Source of the DNA: Clostridium simiarum
GTDB lineage: Bacteria; Bacillota; Clostridia; Clostridiales; Clostridiaceae
Assembly: GCF_018919175.1 (NCBI RefSeq)
Contig: NZ_JAHLQL010000001.1
Location: 1,302,001-1,366,000, forward strand
DNA: 64,000 nt
Direction: 5' to 3'
The translations under genes were made by a program, and so were the position numbers. Below the pieces are notes generated by a model. It was not told the DNA's origin and made no database searches. It saw only the letters and a program-made list of their open reading frames with translations. The number at the start of each line of letters is the position of its first letter. Position 1 is the first letter of the stretch. Of the stretch, positions 1-8,531 are shown in pieces.

Positions 1-355
1 TCATGTCAATGATTCCTTCTTGGAATCCAACTATTTTTCCAGTAGTAACTACAGCTGCACCTTTTAAGACATGAGTTTTTCCTGATCCTACAGTATCAAC
101 TTTGCTGATGAATCCAGGGAATATTCCACCCTTACCTTCAACTTTTACTCTAGGTTCAATTACGTCTTTAACAGGAATTATTCTTACTTCTTCACCTGGT
201 CTTGCAATATCAAAATCAATACTGTGAATTCTTTCATCACCAGATACTTCTTTTAATAATTCCTCTTTGTTTACATAAAGTACCCCATTTTGAACTTTTG
301 TCTCTGGCCCAAATTGGATATCTTTTATAAATATATTTCCAACTTCTAGACGCAA
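1..355 (-). CDS. grdE: Glycine reductase component B, GrdE proprotein (N-terminal part)
   Basis: This is the N-terminal 118 codons of GrdE; the rest lies beyond the left edge. In known systems GrdE is a proprotein that is cleaved to give the two small subunits of the substrate-binding component B of glycine reductase, one of which carries a pyruvoyl group. The visible N-terminus (MRLEVGNIFIKD) matches how GrdE proteins begin. The start is TTG at 355, chosen because AGGAGG sits 7 nt upstream (about 363-368) and no in-frame ATG is nearby. It is last in the visible order grdX-trxB-trxA-grdE behind the glycine riboswitch. The selenoprotein genes grdA and grdB would be expected next, outside the window. 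Operon identity is strong; cleavage cannot be seen in this fragment. Confidence 0.9.
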   Translation of the reverse strand, partial: MRLEVGNIFIKDIQFGPETKVQNGVLYVNKEELLKEVSGDERIHSIDFDIARPGEEVRIIPVKDVIEPRVKVEGKGGIFPGFISKVDTVGSGKTHVLKGAAVVTTGKIVGFQEGIIDM

Positions 356-437
356 AGCGTTCACCTCCTAAATATTCTTATATCATCCAAGATTACTATG
401 AATTCATCCATAGCAATCTTGGTCTGAACCTTATATA

Positions 438-770
438 CTATAGAGTTTCATATACTCCTTTGATGAAGTTTTCAACATCATCAATAGTGCTGATTTTATC
501 TGGAGTAATTGTTTCTGCTCTTTCACCATTTTTATATATTATCATTGTTGGTAATCCTAAAACTCTTTGAGCTATAGCAAGTCTTCTAGAACCACCTATG
601 TTCAAGCTAGCAAACTTTATTTTATCACCATATTTTTCTTCTAAAGCATGAACTCCAGGCATAAGTTCCTTACATATTTCACACTTATCCCCCCAGAAAT
701 CAACAAATACAGGTTTTTCTGTGTACTGAGTCACTTCAGCTTCAAAATTATCCTTATTTAATTCTAACAT
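438..770 (-). CDS. trxA: Glycine-reductase-linked thioredoxin with a CEIC active site
   Basis: A 110-residue thioredoxin-fold protein. The redox motif is W-G-D-K-C30-E-I-C33 in place of the usual WCGPC, and the cis-proline is at P74 in GLPTM. In the glycine reductase pathway thioredoxin supplies electrons to the selenoprotein GrdA, which is oxidised during reduction of glycine to acetyl phosphate. The gene lies between trxB and grdE, so it is the dedicated thioredoxin of this pathway rather than the general one. An acidic plus aliphatic dipeptide between the cysteines should shift the redox potential and partner choice; that is inference. Family and role are confident, the functional effect of the motif is not. 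Confidence 0.93.
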   Translation of the reverse strand: MLELNKDNFEAEVTQYTEKPVFVDFWGDKCEICKELMPGVHALEEKYGDKIKFASLNIGGSRRLAIAQRVLGLPTMIIYKNGERAETITPDKISTIDDVENFIKGVYETL

Positions 771-817
771 TTGTAAATCCCTCCATTTTATTATTTGTGG
801 ATATATTTAAATTATCC

Positions 818-1747
818 TTATTCAGCAAAATTAGCTTCAATGTATTTTTCTGCTGTAGTTGCAGCTATAGCTCCATCAGCAGCTGCTGTTACAACTTGTC
901 TTAAAGTCTTTTCCCTTACATCTCCAGCAGCAAATACTCCTGGAACATCACATCTCATTTCTTCATCAGTTATGATGTCTCCTCTATCATTCAACTTAAT
1001 CTTATCTTTGAATAATTCAGTTATTGGTAAATATCCTACGAATACGAAACATCCATCTACCTTAAGTTCACTTATTTCACCAGTGTTTACATTTTTAAGT
1101 ACTAAACCTTCAAGTATTTCATCACCTTTAGCTTCTTCAACTACAGTGTCTAGTATAAACTTAATTTTAGGATTCTTTTGAGCCTTCTCTAAGGAAGTTT
1201 TAGCTGCTCTAAATCCTTGTCTTCTGTGTATTATAGTTACACTGTCTGCAAATTTAGTTAAATATATAGCCTCATCTATAGCAGAATCTCCTCCTCCTAT
1301 AACTGCAACATCTAACTCTGTAAAAAAGTCAGCATCACAAGTTGCACAATAGGAAACTCCTCTTCCTCTTAACTCTATTTCATTTTTAAAACCTGAAAGT
1401 CTTGGATAAGCTCCTGTTGCTATTATGATAGTTTTAGCTTCATAAGTTTCTTTTTTACAAATTATTTTTTTTACTTTTCCATCTAATTCAACTTCTAAAA
1501 CTTCATCTTTTACAAACTCAGTACCAAATTCTTCTGCTTGTTTTCTCATCCTTTCAACTAAACCTGGTCCTGTACAATTTTCCATAGACCCTGGATAGTT
1601 TTCTAATTCTTCTGTAGTTGCTGTTTGTCCTCCAAACTTACCTCTTTCTATTAAAAGAGTCTTCATTTTTGATCTTGCAGCATATAATCCTGCTGACAGC
1701 CCTGCTGGGCCTCCCCCAATTATGATAGTATCATAGATATGAGCCAT
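818..1747 (-). CDS. trxB: Thioredoxin reductase
   Basis: A 309-residue flavoprotein of normal family length. The FAD-binding motif GGGPAG is at residues 11-16. The redox-active CATC is at 134-137. A second nucleotide-binding motif GGGDSA near 151-156 binds NADPH. A late AAGDVR motif belongs to the FAD domain. It reduces the neighbouring CEIC thioredoxin, completing NADPH -> TrxB -> TrxA -> glycine reductase. It is cotranscribed between grdX and trxA behind the glycine riboswitch, with gaps of about 50-90 nt. No key residue is missing. Confidence 0.97.
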   Translation of the reverse strand: MAHIYDTIIIGGGPAGLSAGLYAARSKMKTLLIERGKFGGQTATTEELENYPGSMENCTGPGLVERMRKQAEEFGTEFVKDEVLEVELDGKVKKIICKKETYEAKTIIIATGAYPRLSGFKNEIELRGRGVSYCATCDADFFTELDVAVIGGGDSAIDEAIYLTKFADSVTIIHRRQGFRAAKTSLEKAQKNPKIKFILDTVVEEAKGDEILEGLVLKNVNTGEISELKVDGCFVFVGYLPITELFKDKIKLNDRGDIITDEEMRCDVPGVFAAGDVREKTLRQVVTAAADGAIAATTAEKYIEANFAE

Positions 1748-1835
1748 ATAAGTTCCTCCTTACGTAAATTAAATTAATATTTCAACAATTTTTGAGCTAA
1801 TTTATTTTGTGAGTATATTATATCCTAAATTATGT

Positions 1836-2216
1836 TTAATTTATAGCGTGATATATTAAATCATAATCTATTAATTGAAAGTCACTTAAAATACTCTCTG
1901 ACCAATTAGGTGTTTTAAAATCTCTAAGAAATTTCTTCGTGGTGTTGATAGCGTTTTCAATGATATTCAAAGAATCCATATCTAAAGTACTTAACTTATC
2001 TTTTGAAACCAATACTGTTCTGTATGGTGTTTCATTAGGCTTTATACTACTCATCAATGGATGAGTTAATAATTTATGACCTAAGTGTATGTAGTCTCTT
2101 ACCTTATATAACACCTTCAAAGATTCTTCATTTATGAATTCTACTGTATATTCTTGTTCAAGCTTTTCTTTACTTAAAGCATTGTTTGTTATAACTATAA
2201 ACCTTTCAATAATCAT
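1836..2216 (-). CDS. grdX: GrdX family protein
   Basis: A 126-residue protein at the head of the glycine reductase operon, where GrdX is found in glycine-fermenting clostridia. Its biochemical role is unknown in the family. No signal peptide or membrane segment is seen; the protein is mixed alpha/beta by composition and has no catalytic motif I recognise. The first codons (MIIERFIVITNN) and the position directly after the riboswitch terminator support the call. It is the first gene whose expression the riboswitch would control. Identification rests on context plus family resemblance. Confidence 0.85.
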   Translation of the reverse strand: MIIERFIVITNNALSKEKLEQEYTVEFINEESLKVLYKVRDYIHLGHKLLTHPLMSSIKPNETPYRTVLVSKDKLSTLDMDSLNIIENAINTTKKFLRDFKTPNWSESILSDFQLIDYDLIYHAIN

Positions 2217-2317
2217 ATCTATTCCTTCCTTAGTTAGGTTTGAAATCTAAAAATTATATTGTTTTTATCTTGAAAGATTTTATGCTTTTTTCAAAATCTT
2301 TCAATAATTTTTTCGTT

Positions 2318-2363
2318 AAAAAAAGACAGAAGAAAGAAGCCCTTTAAGCCCTTTTCCTCTGTC
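2318..2363 (-). terminator. Riboswitch expression-platform terminator
   Basis: On the minus strand GACAGAGG...CTTCTGTC forms a long, slightly imperfect stem followed by seven U residues. The 5' arm overlaps the 3' strand of the second glycine aptamer, so aptamer folding and termination compete. That predicts an ON switch when glycine binds. Confidence 0.8.
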
Positions 2364-2515
2364 CTTGTACCTGAGAGAATTACTCCTTCGGTGCTTTCGC
2401 TTTCCAGAGATGTGTCAACTTTCGGTTCTTTTGCCTGAGAGATTCATAATATATGGGCTATATTACTTATTCCTTCGGCTACCTTCTAAAACATAAGGTT
2501 ATCTCCCGAAAATAT
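2341..2515 (-). promoter_or_regulatory. Tandem glycine riboswitch upstream of the grd operon
   Basis: Two consecutive glycine aptamers are recognisable on the minus strand. The first runs from CGGGAGATAACC (near 2508) through GCCGAAGGAATAAG to ATCTCTCAGGCAAAAGAACCG. The second runs from CATCTCTGG through CACCGAAGGAGTAA to TTCTCTCAGGTACAAGGACAG. The CCGAAGGAG and CTCTCAGG blocks are diagnostic of this class. The element lies about 125 nt upstream of grdX and is followed by a terminator that shares its last strand, so glycine should allow read-through into grdX-trxB-trxA-grdE. Confidence 0.95.
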
Positions 2516-2555
2516 CATCCACTTTTAATATTTACTTGTTATTTTTTTCACCTTA

Positions 2556-2584
2556 ATTATACAACATAAAAAGAAAAATTTCCA
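2556..2584 (-). promoter_or_regulatory. Predicted sigma-A promoter of the glycine riboswitch / grd operon
   Basis: On the minus strand TGGAAA (2579-2584) and a perfect TATAAT (2556-2561) are separated by 17 nt and lie just upstream of the first aptamer. The -35 box is a weak match. Confidence 0.6.
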
Positions 2585-2677
2585 TCATTATTTGGTATAT
2601 GTGCTATTGCATTTACTTATAGCTACTATTATGAAATCGTATAGATTGTTAAAAACCTATCTATTATTGTGATTTAA

Positions 2678-3517
2678 TTAATATTTTTCTATAAAAAATA
2701 CTCCACAAGCTCTAGGACCAGAATGTGTCCCTACAGTACATCCAACCTCTGCTTCAACAAAATTATACTTTTCTTTTATGAGTTTTTCTCTCAAAACCTC
2801 TATAATATCTTCATTTTCTGCATTTAATAATATCATAGGAACTTTTTCATCTAACTGCACGTTTTCTAAATGCTCTAATATATATTTTAGTGCTTTTTTA
2901 CTGCCTCTAACTTTATCTTCTACAGCCATCTCGCCATCTTTTACTGCAAGTATGGGTTTAATACCTAATATATTTCCAATAACTCCCGCAGTTTTTGAAA
3001 GCCTTCCTCCTTTAACTAAATGTTCTAGGCAGTCAAAAGCTAGGACACTTTTCACATGAGGAATTGTATTTATTATATCTTCTTTTATATCAAATATGTT
3101 TTTTCCTTCTTCTACTAAAATACAAGCTTTTATAACTAAAAGGCCTAATCCAGAGGTAACACTTTGTCCATCGATAACTACTATTTCTTCGCTATCCAAA
3201 GTTTCTTTAGCTATACAAGCAGACTGATATGTTCCACTCATTTTAGATGATAAATGAAGAGATATTATCTTATATCCCTCATCTAAATATCTCTTATAAC
3301 ATTCTATGAACCTTTGAGGTATTACTTGAGATGTATGAGGAAACCCCTCTCCTTCTTCTATCTTTTCTAATAAAGATTTAAAATTAATATCTATACCATC
3401 GACATAGGTTTTTTCACCAAAGTTGATAGTTAATGGCAGTACTTCAATTTCATACTTTTCTATAATGGATCTCGGCAGATCTGCAGTGCTGTCCGTTATT
3501 ATCTTTATTTTTTCCAT
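2678..3517 (-). CDS. DegV family fatty-acid-binding protein
   Basis: A 279-residue DegV family protein. The N-terminus KIITDSTADLP is the family signature for the bound lipid head group, and VEVGCTVGTHSGP near the C-terminus is the second conserved block. DegV-type proteins such as FakB bind a fatty acid so that the kinase FakA can phosphorylate it for phospholipid synthesis; which fatty acid this one binds cannot be told. It follows trmL by 18 nt on the same strand with a GGAGAGG ribosome binding site, so the two are probably cotranscribed. Confidence 0.92.
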   Translation of the reverse strand: MEKIKIITDSTADLPRSIIEKYEIEVLPLTINFGEKTYVDGIDINFKSLLEKIEEGEGFPHTSQVIPQRFIECYKRYLDEGYKIISLHLSSKMSGTYQSACIAKETLDSEEIVVIDGQSVTSGLGLLVIKACILVEEGKNIFDIKEDIINTIPHVKSVLAFDCLEHLVKGGRLSKTAGVIGNILGIKPILAVKDGEMAVEDKVRGSKKALKYILEHLENVQLDEKVPMILLNAENEDIIEVLREKLIKEKYNFVEAEVGCTVGTHSGPRACGVFFIEKY

Positions 3518-3535
3518 TTCCTCTCCAAATCCCCT

Positions 3536-4003
3536 TTACTTCATAGTAGGAAAACTAAATTGTCTAAGTGCTTCATAAGTCATTATAGCCACAGTATTTG
3601 AAAGATTTAGCGACCTAGTGCTGGTATTTATCATAGGTACCCTTATACATCTCTTTGGATCGCTATCCCTTATGTAATCTGGAAGCCCTGAAGATTCTCT
3701 CCCAAATACTATAAAATCACCTTGTTTAAATTCTACCTCATGATAAAAATTGCTTCCCTTTGTGGTAGAAAAATAAAAAGTGCTATCTTTATATTTTTCT
3801 CTAAGATCTTCATAACTTTCATGAATTTCAATATCTAAAAAAGGCCAGTAGTCCAATCCAGCTCTTTTCAAATGTTTTTCATCTAAACTAAATCCTAAAG
3901 GTTTTATTAAATGTAGCTTAGAATTTGTTAATACACAAGTTCTAGCAATATTACCTGTATTTTGAGGTATCTCTGGTTGATATAATACTATATTTAAATT
4001 CAA
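3536..4003 (-). CDS. trmL: tRNA (cytidine(34)-2'-O)-methyltransferase TrmL
   Basis: A SPOUT-class RNA methyltransferase of about 155 residues, the usual size for TrmL. The N-terminal motif PEIPQNTGNIARTC and the C-terminal block RVPM...SLNLSNTVAIMTYE form the trefoil-knot SAM site. It 2'-O-methylates the wobble nucleotide of tRNA-Leu isoacceptors. A longer reading to ATG at 4027 is open. However, TTGGAGG lies inside that extension and is correctly spaced from TTG at 4003, while the ATG has no ribosome binding site, so I chose TTG. It is upstream of the DegV gene in the same transcription unit. Confidence 0.92.
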   Translation of the reverse strand: MNLNIVLYQPEIPQNTGNIARTCVLTNSKLHLIKPLGFSLDEKHLKRAGLDYWPFLDIEIHESYEDLREKYKDSTFYFSTTKGSNFYHEVEFKQGDFIVFGRESSGLPDYIRDSDPKRCIRVPMINTSTRSLNLSNTVAIMTYEALRQFSFPTMK

Positions 4004-4124
4004 ATTAATTACCTCCAATTTATCCAATTGATTTTTATACTACAAAATATTAAAACTTTATAACTATGTAAAGATACCATAATAAATATTATACTTGATT
4101 CTTATTCATAATTTTATTAAAATA

Positions 4125-4955
4125 TCATGAATTTAATATGAATTTCTCTATTGCCTTTGCTACGCCATCACTATCATTGTTATCTGTTACATAATCAGCT
4201 TGCTTTTTTATATCCTCTGGAGCATTTCCCATAGCTATACCTAGTCCTGCAACTTTTATCATAGATAAATCATTTTCGTTATCACCGATACAGATTATTT
4301 CCTCTGGGTTCAAACCATAATATCCTGCAAGAATTTCTACTCCTCTTCCTTTTGAAACCCCTTCTGTCATTATCTCACAATTATTTTCATAAGAACTTAC
4401 CACTTCAATTCCTGACATTTTCATTATTTCTGATTTAACATTTTTTATTTTTTCTACATCTTCATCAATAGCTATACATTTTACTATAGAATCCTCATAC
4501 TTTTCAAAAATCTGTTCCCAATCTTTCTCTACAATATGTATATCTATTTTATTATCCTCTGGTAAATAGCTATTCATGTCTGAATATATTTTCGCAGAAA
4601 ATACCATTTTATCAGAAAACATAGCATTAGGAGTGTGGAAATGCGCATGAACCTTATGTTTTTGTAACACCTTTAATAGACTATTACATTTATCTTTTCC
4701 TAGCACATTTTTGTATATTACATCATTCTTATCTTTTTCTCTTATAAATGCACCATTAGCTGAAATTATAGGGGCTTTGATATGTAACATGTCTGCATAA
4801 TAATTGGCAGAATTAAACATCCTCCCTGTACTTACAACTATATGTACTCCCTTTTCATGAGCCTTTTTTATAGCTTCCTTTGTTCTATCGCTTATGTCTT
4901 TATTACTATTTAACAAAGTACCATCCATATCTGTACATAACATTTTATATTTCAT
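4125..4955 (-). CDS. Cof-type HAD-IIB phosphatase
   Basis: A 276-residue HAD hydrolase. Motif I is D9-M-D11-G-T, motif II is VVSTGR, and motif III/IV is GDNENDLSMI near residue 220. The inserted C2-type cap between them is characteristic of the Cof subfamily, which dephosphorylates sugar phosphates, nucleotides or pyridoxal phosphate. The substrate cannot be assigned from sequence. AGGAGGG precedes the ATG. It is flanked by about 100-150 nt of AT-rich spacer on both sides and looks monocistronic. Confidence 0.93.
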   Translation of the reverse strand: MKYKMLCTDMDGTLLNSNKDISDRTKEAIKKAHEKGVHIVVSTGRMFNSANYYADMLHIKAPIISANGAFIREKDKNDVIYKNVLGKDKCNSLLKVLQKHKVHAHFHTPNAMFSDKMVFSAKIYSDMNSYLPEDNKIDIHIVEKDWEQIFEKYEDSIVKCIAIDEDVEKIKNVKSEIMKMSGIEVVSSYENNCEIMTEGVSKGRGVEILAGYYGLNPEEIICIGDNENDLSMIKVAGLGIAMGNAPEDIKKQADYVTDNNDSDGVAKAIEKFILNS

Positions 4956-5087
4956 TGTATACCCTCCTGTTTATTTCATCCTTTTTTTCTAATAATAAGA
5001 TTAATATATTAAATTTTGTAATTATTTATTGAAATTAATAGTTTCTACCTACATTATCTCATTATATCAAAATTTAAATAAAATGAA

Positions 5088-5112
5088 ACTACCCCTTTAC
5101 TTAAGGAGTAGT
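5088..5112 (-). terminator. Intrinsic terminator after the transglutaminase gene
   Basis: On the minus strand ACTACTCCTT pairs with AAGGGGTAGT across a 5-nt loop, followed by TTTCATTTTATTT. The stem begins inside the last codons of the gene. The U-tract is interrupted, so strength is uncertain. Confidence 0.6.
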
Positions 5113-7287
5113 CTTAATTCTATAAGGTAGAATATATTTGAATAAATAATATTTTATTTTACCCTGTGTTTTTAAATATTTTTCTAAAGTAAAATAAAAT
5201 TCATTCCAAGAGAAAGCATCTGGATTATAGCCGCCATAATATTCTTTATATAAGTTTTCTACAAGATCTGAACACATATTTCTAAGTTCAATATCATTGA
5301 TTCTTTTTACAAAGTCTCCTTCTGTTTCTGTTAATTCCCTTTTAATTTTTATAGTCTTAAGTCTTCTTTCTAAGTAAAAATATGAAAACTTATAGCTTTT
5401 TCCATTCAATATAATATTCTTTCTCCACTTTTCCATACTTATTTTAATAATCACATATAGTATTATTAATATTATAGAAATTATCTTAAATATGTTGTAA
5501 ATATTAAAAAATGTATTTTCATTAGTATTTTTATTATGGCTATCCTCTATTTCATCAACTGCCTTTTTATTAGGCTTTTGCATAAATTCTTCATCTGGGT
5601 TTTGATTATTTCTACTTGGAATAATTGGTCTTATTAAGGAAATTTCATATTCACGAGCGGTAGGTGCAGCATCATTTATACTCCAAATCATATTAGGTGC
5701 GTCTACTAGTATCTCACTCCATGCATGAGCATCTTTGTTAGTAATCATGTAAAAATCACTATCATATTTTTCATTAGGCATTTTAAAGCCCTCTACATAT
5801 CTAGCTGGAATTCCCGCTATCCTATTCATTACTGTAGTAGCAGTAGCAAAATACACACAATATCCCTTTTTCTCTTCAAAGAGAAAATAGTCTACAAAAT
5901 CACTTTCTTCTGGTACCTCTGAAACCTCTAATGAATAGCTATAATTCTTCTCTAAGTACTCTCTTATTTTTTTTGATTTTTCCAAAGGATCTTTAGTATC
6001 TTTTACTATATCGTATACCAGCTTTTTAGTTCTATCCGTTACAGTAGGCGGTAGCTGAGTATACCTATCTAAATTAATATCTCCATAATATGTATTTACT
6101 TTTGGTAATAATTCAACTACCCTTTCCTCTTCTATAAAATCTATTTTATATCCTTGATATAAGGGTTTAGATGCCACATAGATATCAGTATCTTCATTTT
6201 TATAAATCTCTCTATCATCTTGTAGATTTATACTTAATGTATAAATTGGAGTAAATATGGTACTGCTCTTAATTCCTTCTGGTTTTATATATAGTTCATC
6301 CTTTTTAACTTCTTCATATCGATATAGATATTTATTTGTACTGGTATTCAGACTATCCCTAGAATCATTAGTTATAGTGGTCCAAGAACTCCCTGTATAA
6401 ATATCTTTTACACTCCCCTTTAAGTGATAGCTTTTATTAGCCTTTACTTTCATAACCGACTTATTGTCTAAGGTTATTTTTCCACCTAAGGTTTTATCGC
6501 TATCATTGTATCCAGATACACTCAACCCATATCTCTTGCCAGAGAATTTTCCTTCCTTATCCTCTACTGTTATAATATCTCTAACCCTCTCTATTAATAT
6601 TTCCTCATATTTTCCTTTTACTTCAGTAGGTGTAATTTTAATCGTCATACCAATTAAAATACCGTAAAATATAACCTGGCTTAATATATTACCCTTTTTT
6701 ATATTAGGTCTAATATTATGCATATTTATCTTTTTCATATTCCTTAAATTTGATTCTGCTGAAAATCCAATAACACAAATTAAAGCATAATAAAACAAGT
6801 TCCCTTCCATTGCTCTTTCATAGTCTAAATACCAAAAAAATAACATAGCCAAAGTATTTATAACTAATAAAAACTTAGTAAATCCTTTAGAATAAAGGAA
6901 AAAAGTTATTATAGAAAAAACCGGAAGTAACAAAAGAATAATATTTTTAAATTGATAAAAATTCGTACCCTTCCCCTCAGCTAAATTACTATTTATGGAG
7001 GATACATTTTCAATTGTCTCCTTAAAAAAGATAATTACTTCTTCTCTTTTTAAAAACATAAAAATTGATCCTATTATAATTATCAATATTAGAATCAAGG
7101 CTTTATATTTTTTATATATTAAAAATTCTTCATATATATAGTAAAAGACAAAAGTAAATATAAATACCACTGTAACATAAGTGTAGTTAAAGCTTATAAT
7201 ATCATAACTACTTCTCATCAATCTAAAAAAGAAAACCATATTTAAATAAACTACGAAAGCCATCCACTTATTATTTTTCAACTTCAT
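5101..7287 (-). CDS. Membrane-anchored transglutaminase-like protein
   Basis: A 728-residue protein of the TgpA type. It has about five or six hydrophobic segments in residues 8-220, a large extracellular region with a transglutaminase core, one further membrane helix near 598-620, and a cytoplasmic tail with the DUF4129-like look of this family. The catalytic triad is visible as C477 (KKGYCVYFAT), H521 (DAHAWSE) and D539 (WSINDAAP). Family members act as cysteine proteases or cross-linking enzymes at the cell surface; the substrate is unknown. It is third in a MoxR-DUF58-transglutaminase cluster, a gene order found widely in bacteria, with an 89-nt gap after DUF58. Confidence 0.92.
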   Translation of the reverse strand: MKLKNNKWMAFVVYLNMVFFFRLMRSSYDIISFNYTYVTVVFIFTFVFYYIYEEFLIYKKYKALILILIIIIGSIFMFLKREEVIIFFKETIENVSSINSNLAEGKGTNFYQFKNIILLLLPVFSIITFFLYSKGFTKFLLVINTLAMLFFWYLDYERAMEGNLFYYALICVIGFSAESNLRNMKKINMHNIRPNIKKGNILSQVIFYGILIGMTIKITPTEVKGKYEEILIERVRDIITVEDKEGKFSGKRYGLSVSGYNDSDKTLGGKITLDNKSVMKVKANKSYHLKGSVKDIYTGSSWTTITNDSRDSLNTSTNKYLYRYEEVKKDELYIKPEGIKSSTIFTPIYTLSINLQDDREIYKNEDTDIYVASKPLYQGYKIDFIEEERVVELLPKVNTYYGDINLDRYTQLPPTVTDRTKKLVYDIVKDTKDPLEKSKKIREYLEKNYSYSLEVSEVPEESDFVDYFLFEEKKGYCVYFATATTVMNRIAGIPARYVEGFKMPNEKYDSDFYMITNKDAHAWSEILVDAPNMIWSINDAAPTAREYEISLIRPIIPSRNNQNPDEEFMQKPNKKAVDEIEDSHNKNTNENTFFNIYNIFKIISIILIILYVIIKISMEKWRKNIILNGKSYKFSYFYLERRLKTIKIKRELTETEGDFVKRINDIELRNMCSDLVENLYKEYYGGYNPDAFSWNEFYFTLEKYLKTQGKIKYYLFKYILPYRIKTTP

Positions 7288-7376
7288 ATTTTTACCACCT
7301 AACTTTATGGTAATTGTATTGTGCCCTTAGTATTCATAAAGATATATAATCTTACCTATACCTTTAAAACCCCATC

Positions 7377-8531
7377 TTAATCCCATTTTGCTAGACTACA
7401 AATATCAAATAATATAACACCTAATTTGCTTAAATATTCTATCCTATCTTTTCTCTCAACTTTACCTAAGTAAAAAAGTGCTATATTCTGTCCATCTCCT
7501 TTTAAACCCTCTATAGATTTTAATAAAGATTCTGTTATATTAGAGGTTATAAGTATCATGGTATTACCACGTGATTCCCTTGCTTTTGTTTTTATAAAAG
7601 TATCATAGCTCTTAACTCCATCACTTTTATTTTCTACAAAAAACTCCATGACTTTATTAAAATCATCTTTATTATTTACCTCAATGAATTTTTCCATTTT
7701 AGAATTTATATGAAGCTTAACTCGAAACCCCTTATTGGAAATATAATTTACTATAGAAACGCACATATCAATTAAACTCTCTTCATACAATCCATCTTTA
7801 TCAATTTCATAAACATCCTTATTCATATCTAGTAATATTATTACTTCTTGATAAGATAATACCTCATAACTCTTTACAAATAGCTTATTTAATTTAGCAC
7901 TTACTTTCCAATTAATCCTCTTTAAGCTATCCCCATCTCTATATTCTCTCATTTCTTTAACGGAATATATATCTTCTAAAAAACCCTTGTTTAAGAATGG
8001 ATTTTCAGAAAATTCGTTACTTGATGATATACTTTCATCTAAATCGTATATTCTAGGATAAACTTTTATGGAATTTCTATTTTTTATCTTCTTTTCAATG
8101 TTTATAAAATTAAATAGGTCTGAAGTATTAACCTTAAAATCATTAATATTATAAATTCCTCTTTTTCTAAATGTTATATGATACTCATAATTTAAGTTCT
8201 GAAAGAATCTTAAGCTCATGGCCTCTCCTTCATACCTACTATCTAACATAGAAAATAACTCTCCCCTAATCATTATGTAGGGTATATTAAACATGCCTTT
8301 ATTATAAACATTAAGACTGACTTTCTCATTGTTGCCACAATAAAATACATTGTTATTTAATTCTAAATTAACATCTGTAAAGAGGTAATAGGATAAGGTG
8401 CTTATAATAGCTATAACAATCATAAACAAGAATATATAAAATATACTATAAGCTAATAAACCTCCCTGTAGATAGGCGTATATGTAACTTAAAATGGCTA
8501 TAATGAGAAATTTATAATTTATAGCCATCAT
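7377..8531 (-). CDS. DUF58 domain protein
   Basis: A 384-residue protein with two N-terminal membrane segments (about residues 5-50), a beta-rich middle, and the DUF58 signature YRDGDSLKRINWKVSAK near residue 200, followed by a VWA-like fold (VIILLDMN). DUF58 proteins are encoded next to MoxR ATPases and are thought to work with them on a membrane or envelope process, but the reaction is not established. The start overlaps the moxR stop by 4 nt (ATGA), so translation is coupled. A second in-frame ATG immediately follows the first. Confidence 0.92.
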   Translation of the reverse strand: MMAINYKFLIIAILSYIYAYLQGGLLAYSIFYIFLFMIVIAIISTLSYYLFTDVNLELNNNVFYCGNNEKVSLNVYNKGMFNIPYIMIRGELFSMLDSRYEGEAMSLRFFQNLNYEYHITFRKRGIYNINDFKVNTSDLFNFINIEKKIKNRNSIKVYPRIYDLDESISSSNEFSENPFLNKGFLEDIYSVKEMREYRDGDSLKRINWKVSAKLNKLFVKSYEVLSYQEVIILLDMNKDVYEIDKDGLYEESLIDMCVSIVNYISNKGFRVKLHINSKMEKFIEVNNKDDFNKVMEFFVENKSDGVKSYDTFIKTKARESRGNTMILITSNITESLLKSIEGLKGDGQNIALFYLGKVERKDRIEYLSKLGVILFDICSLAKWD

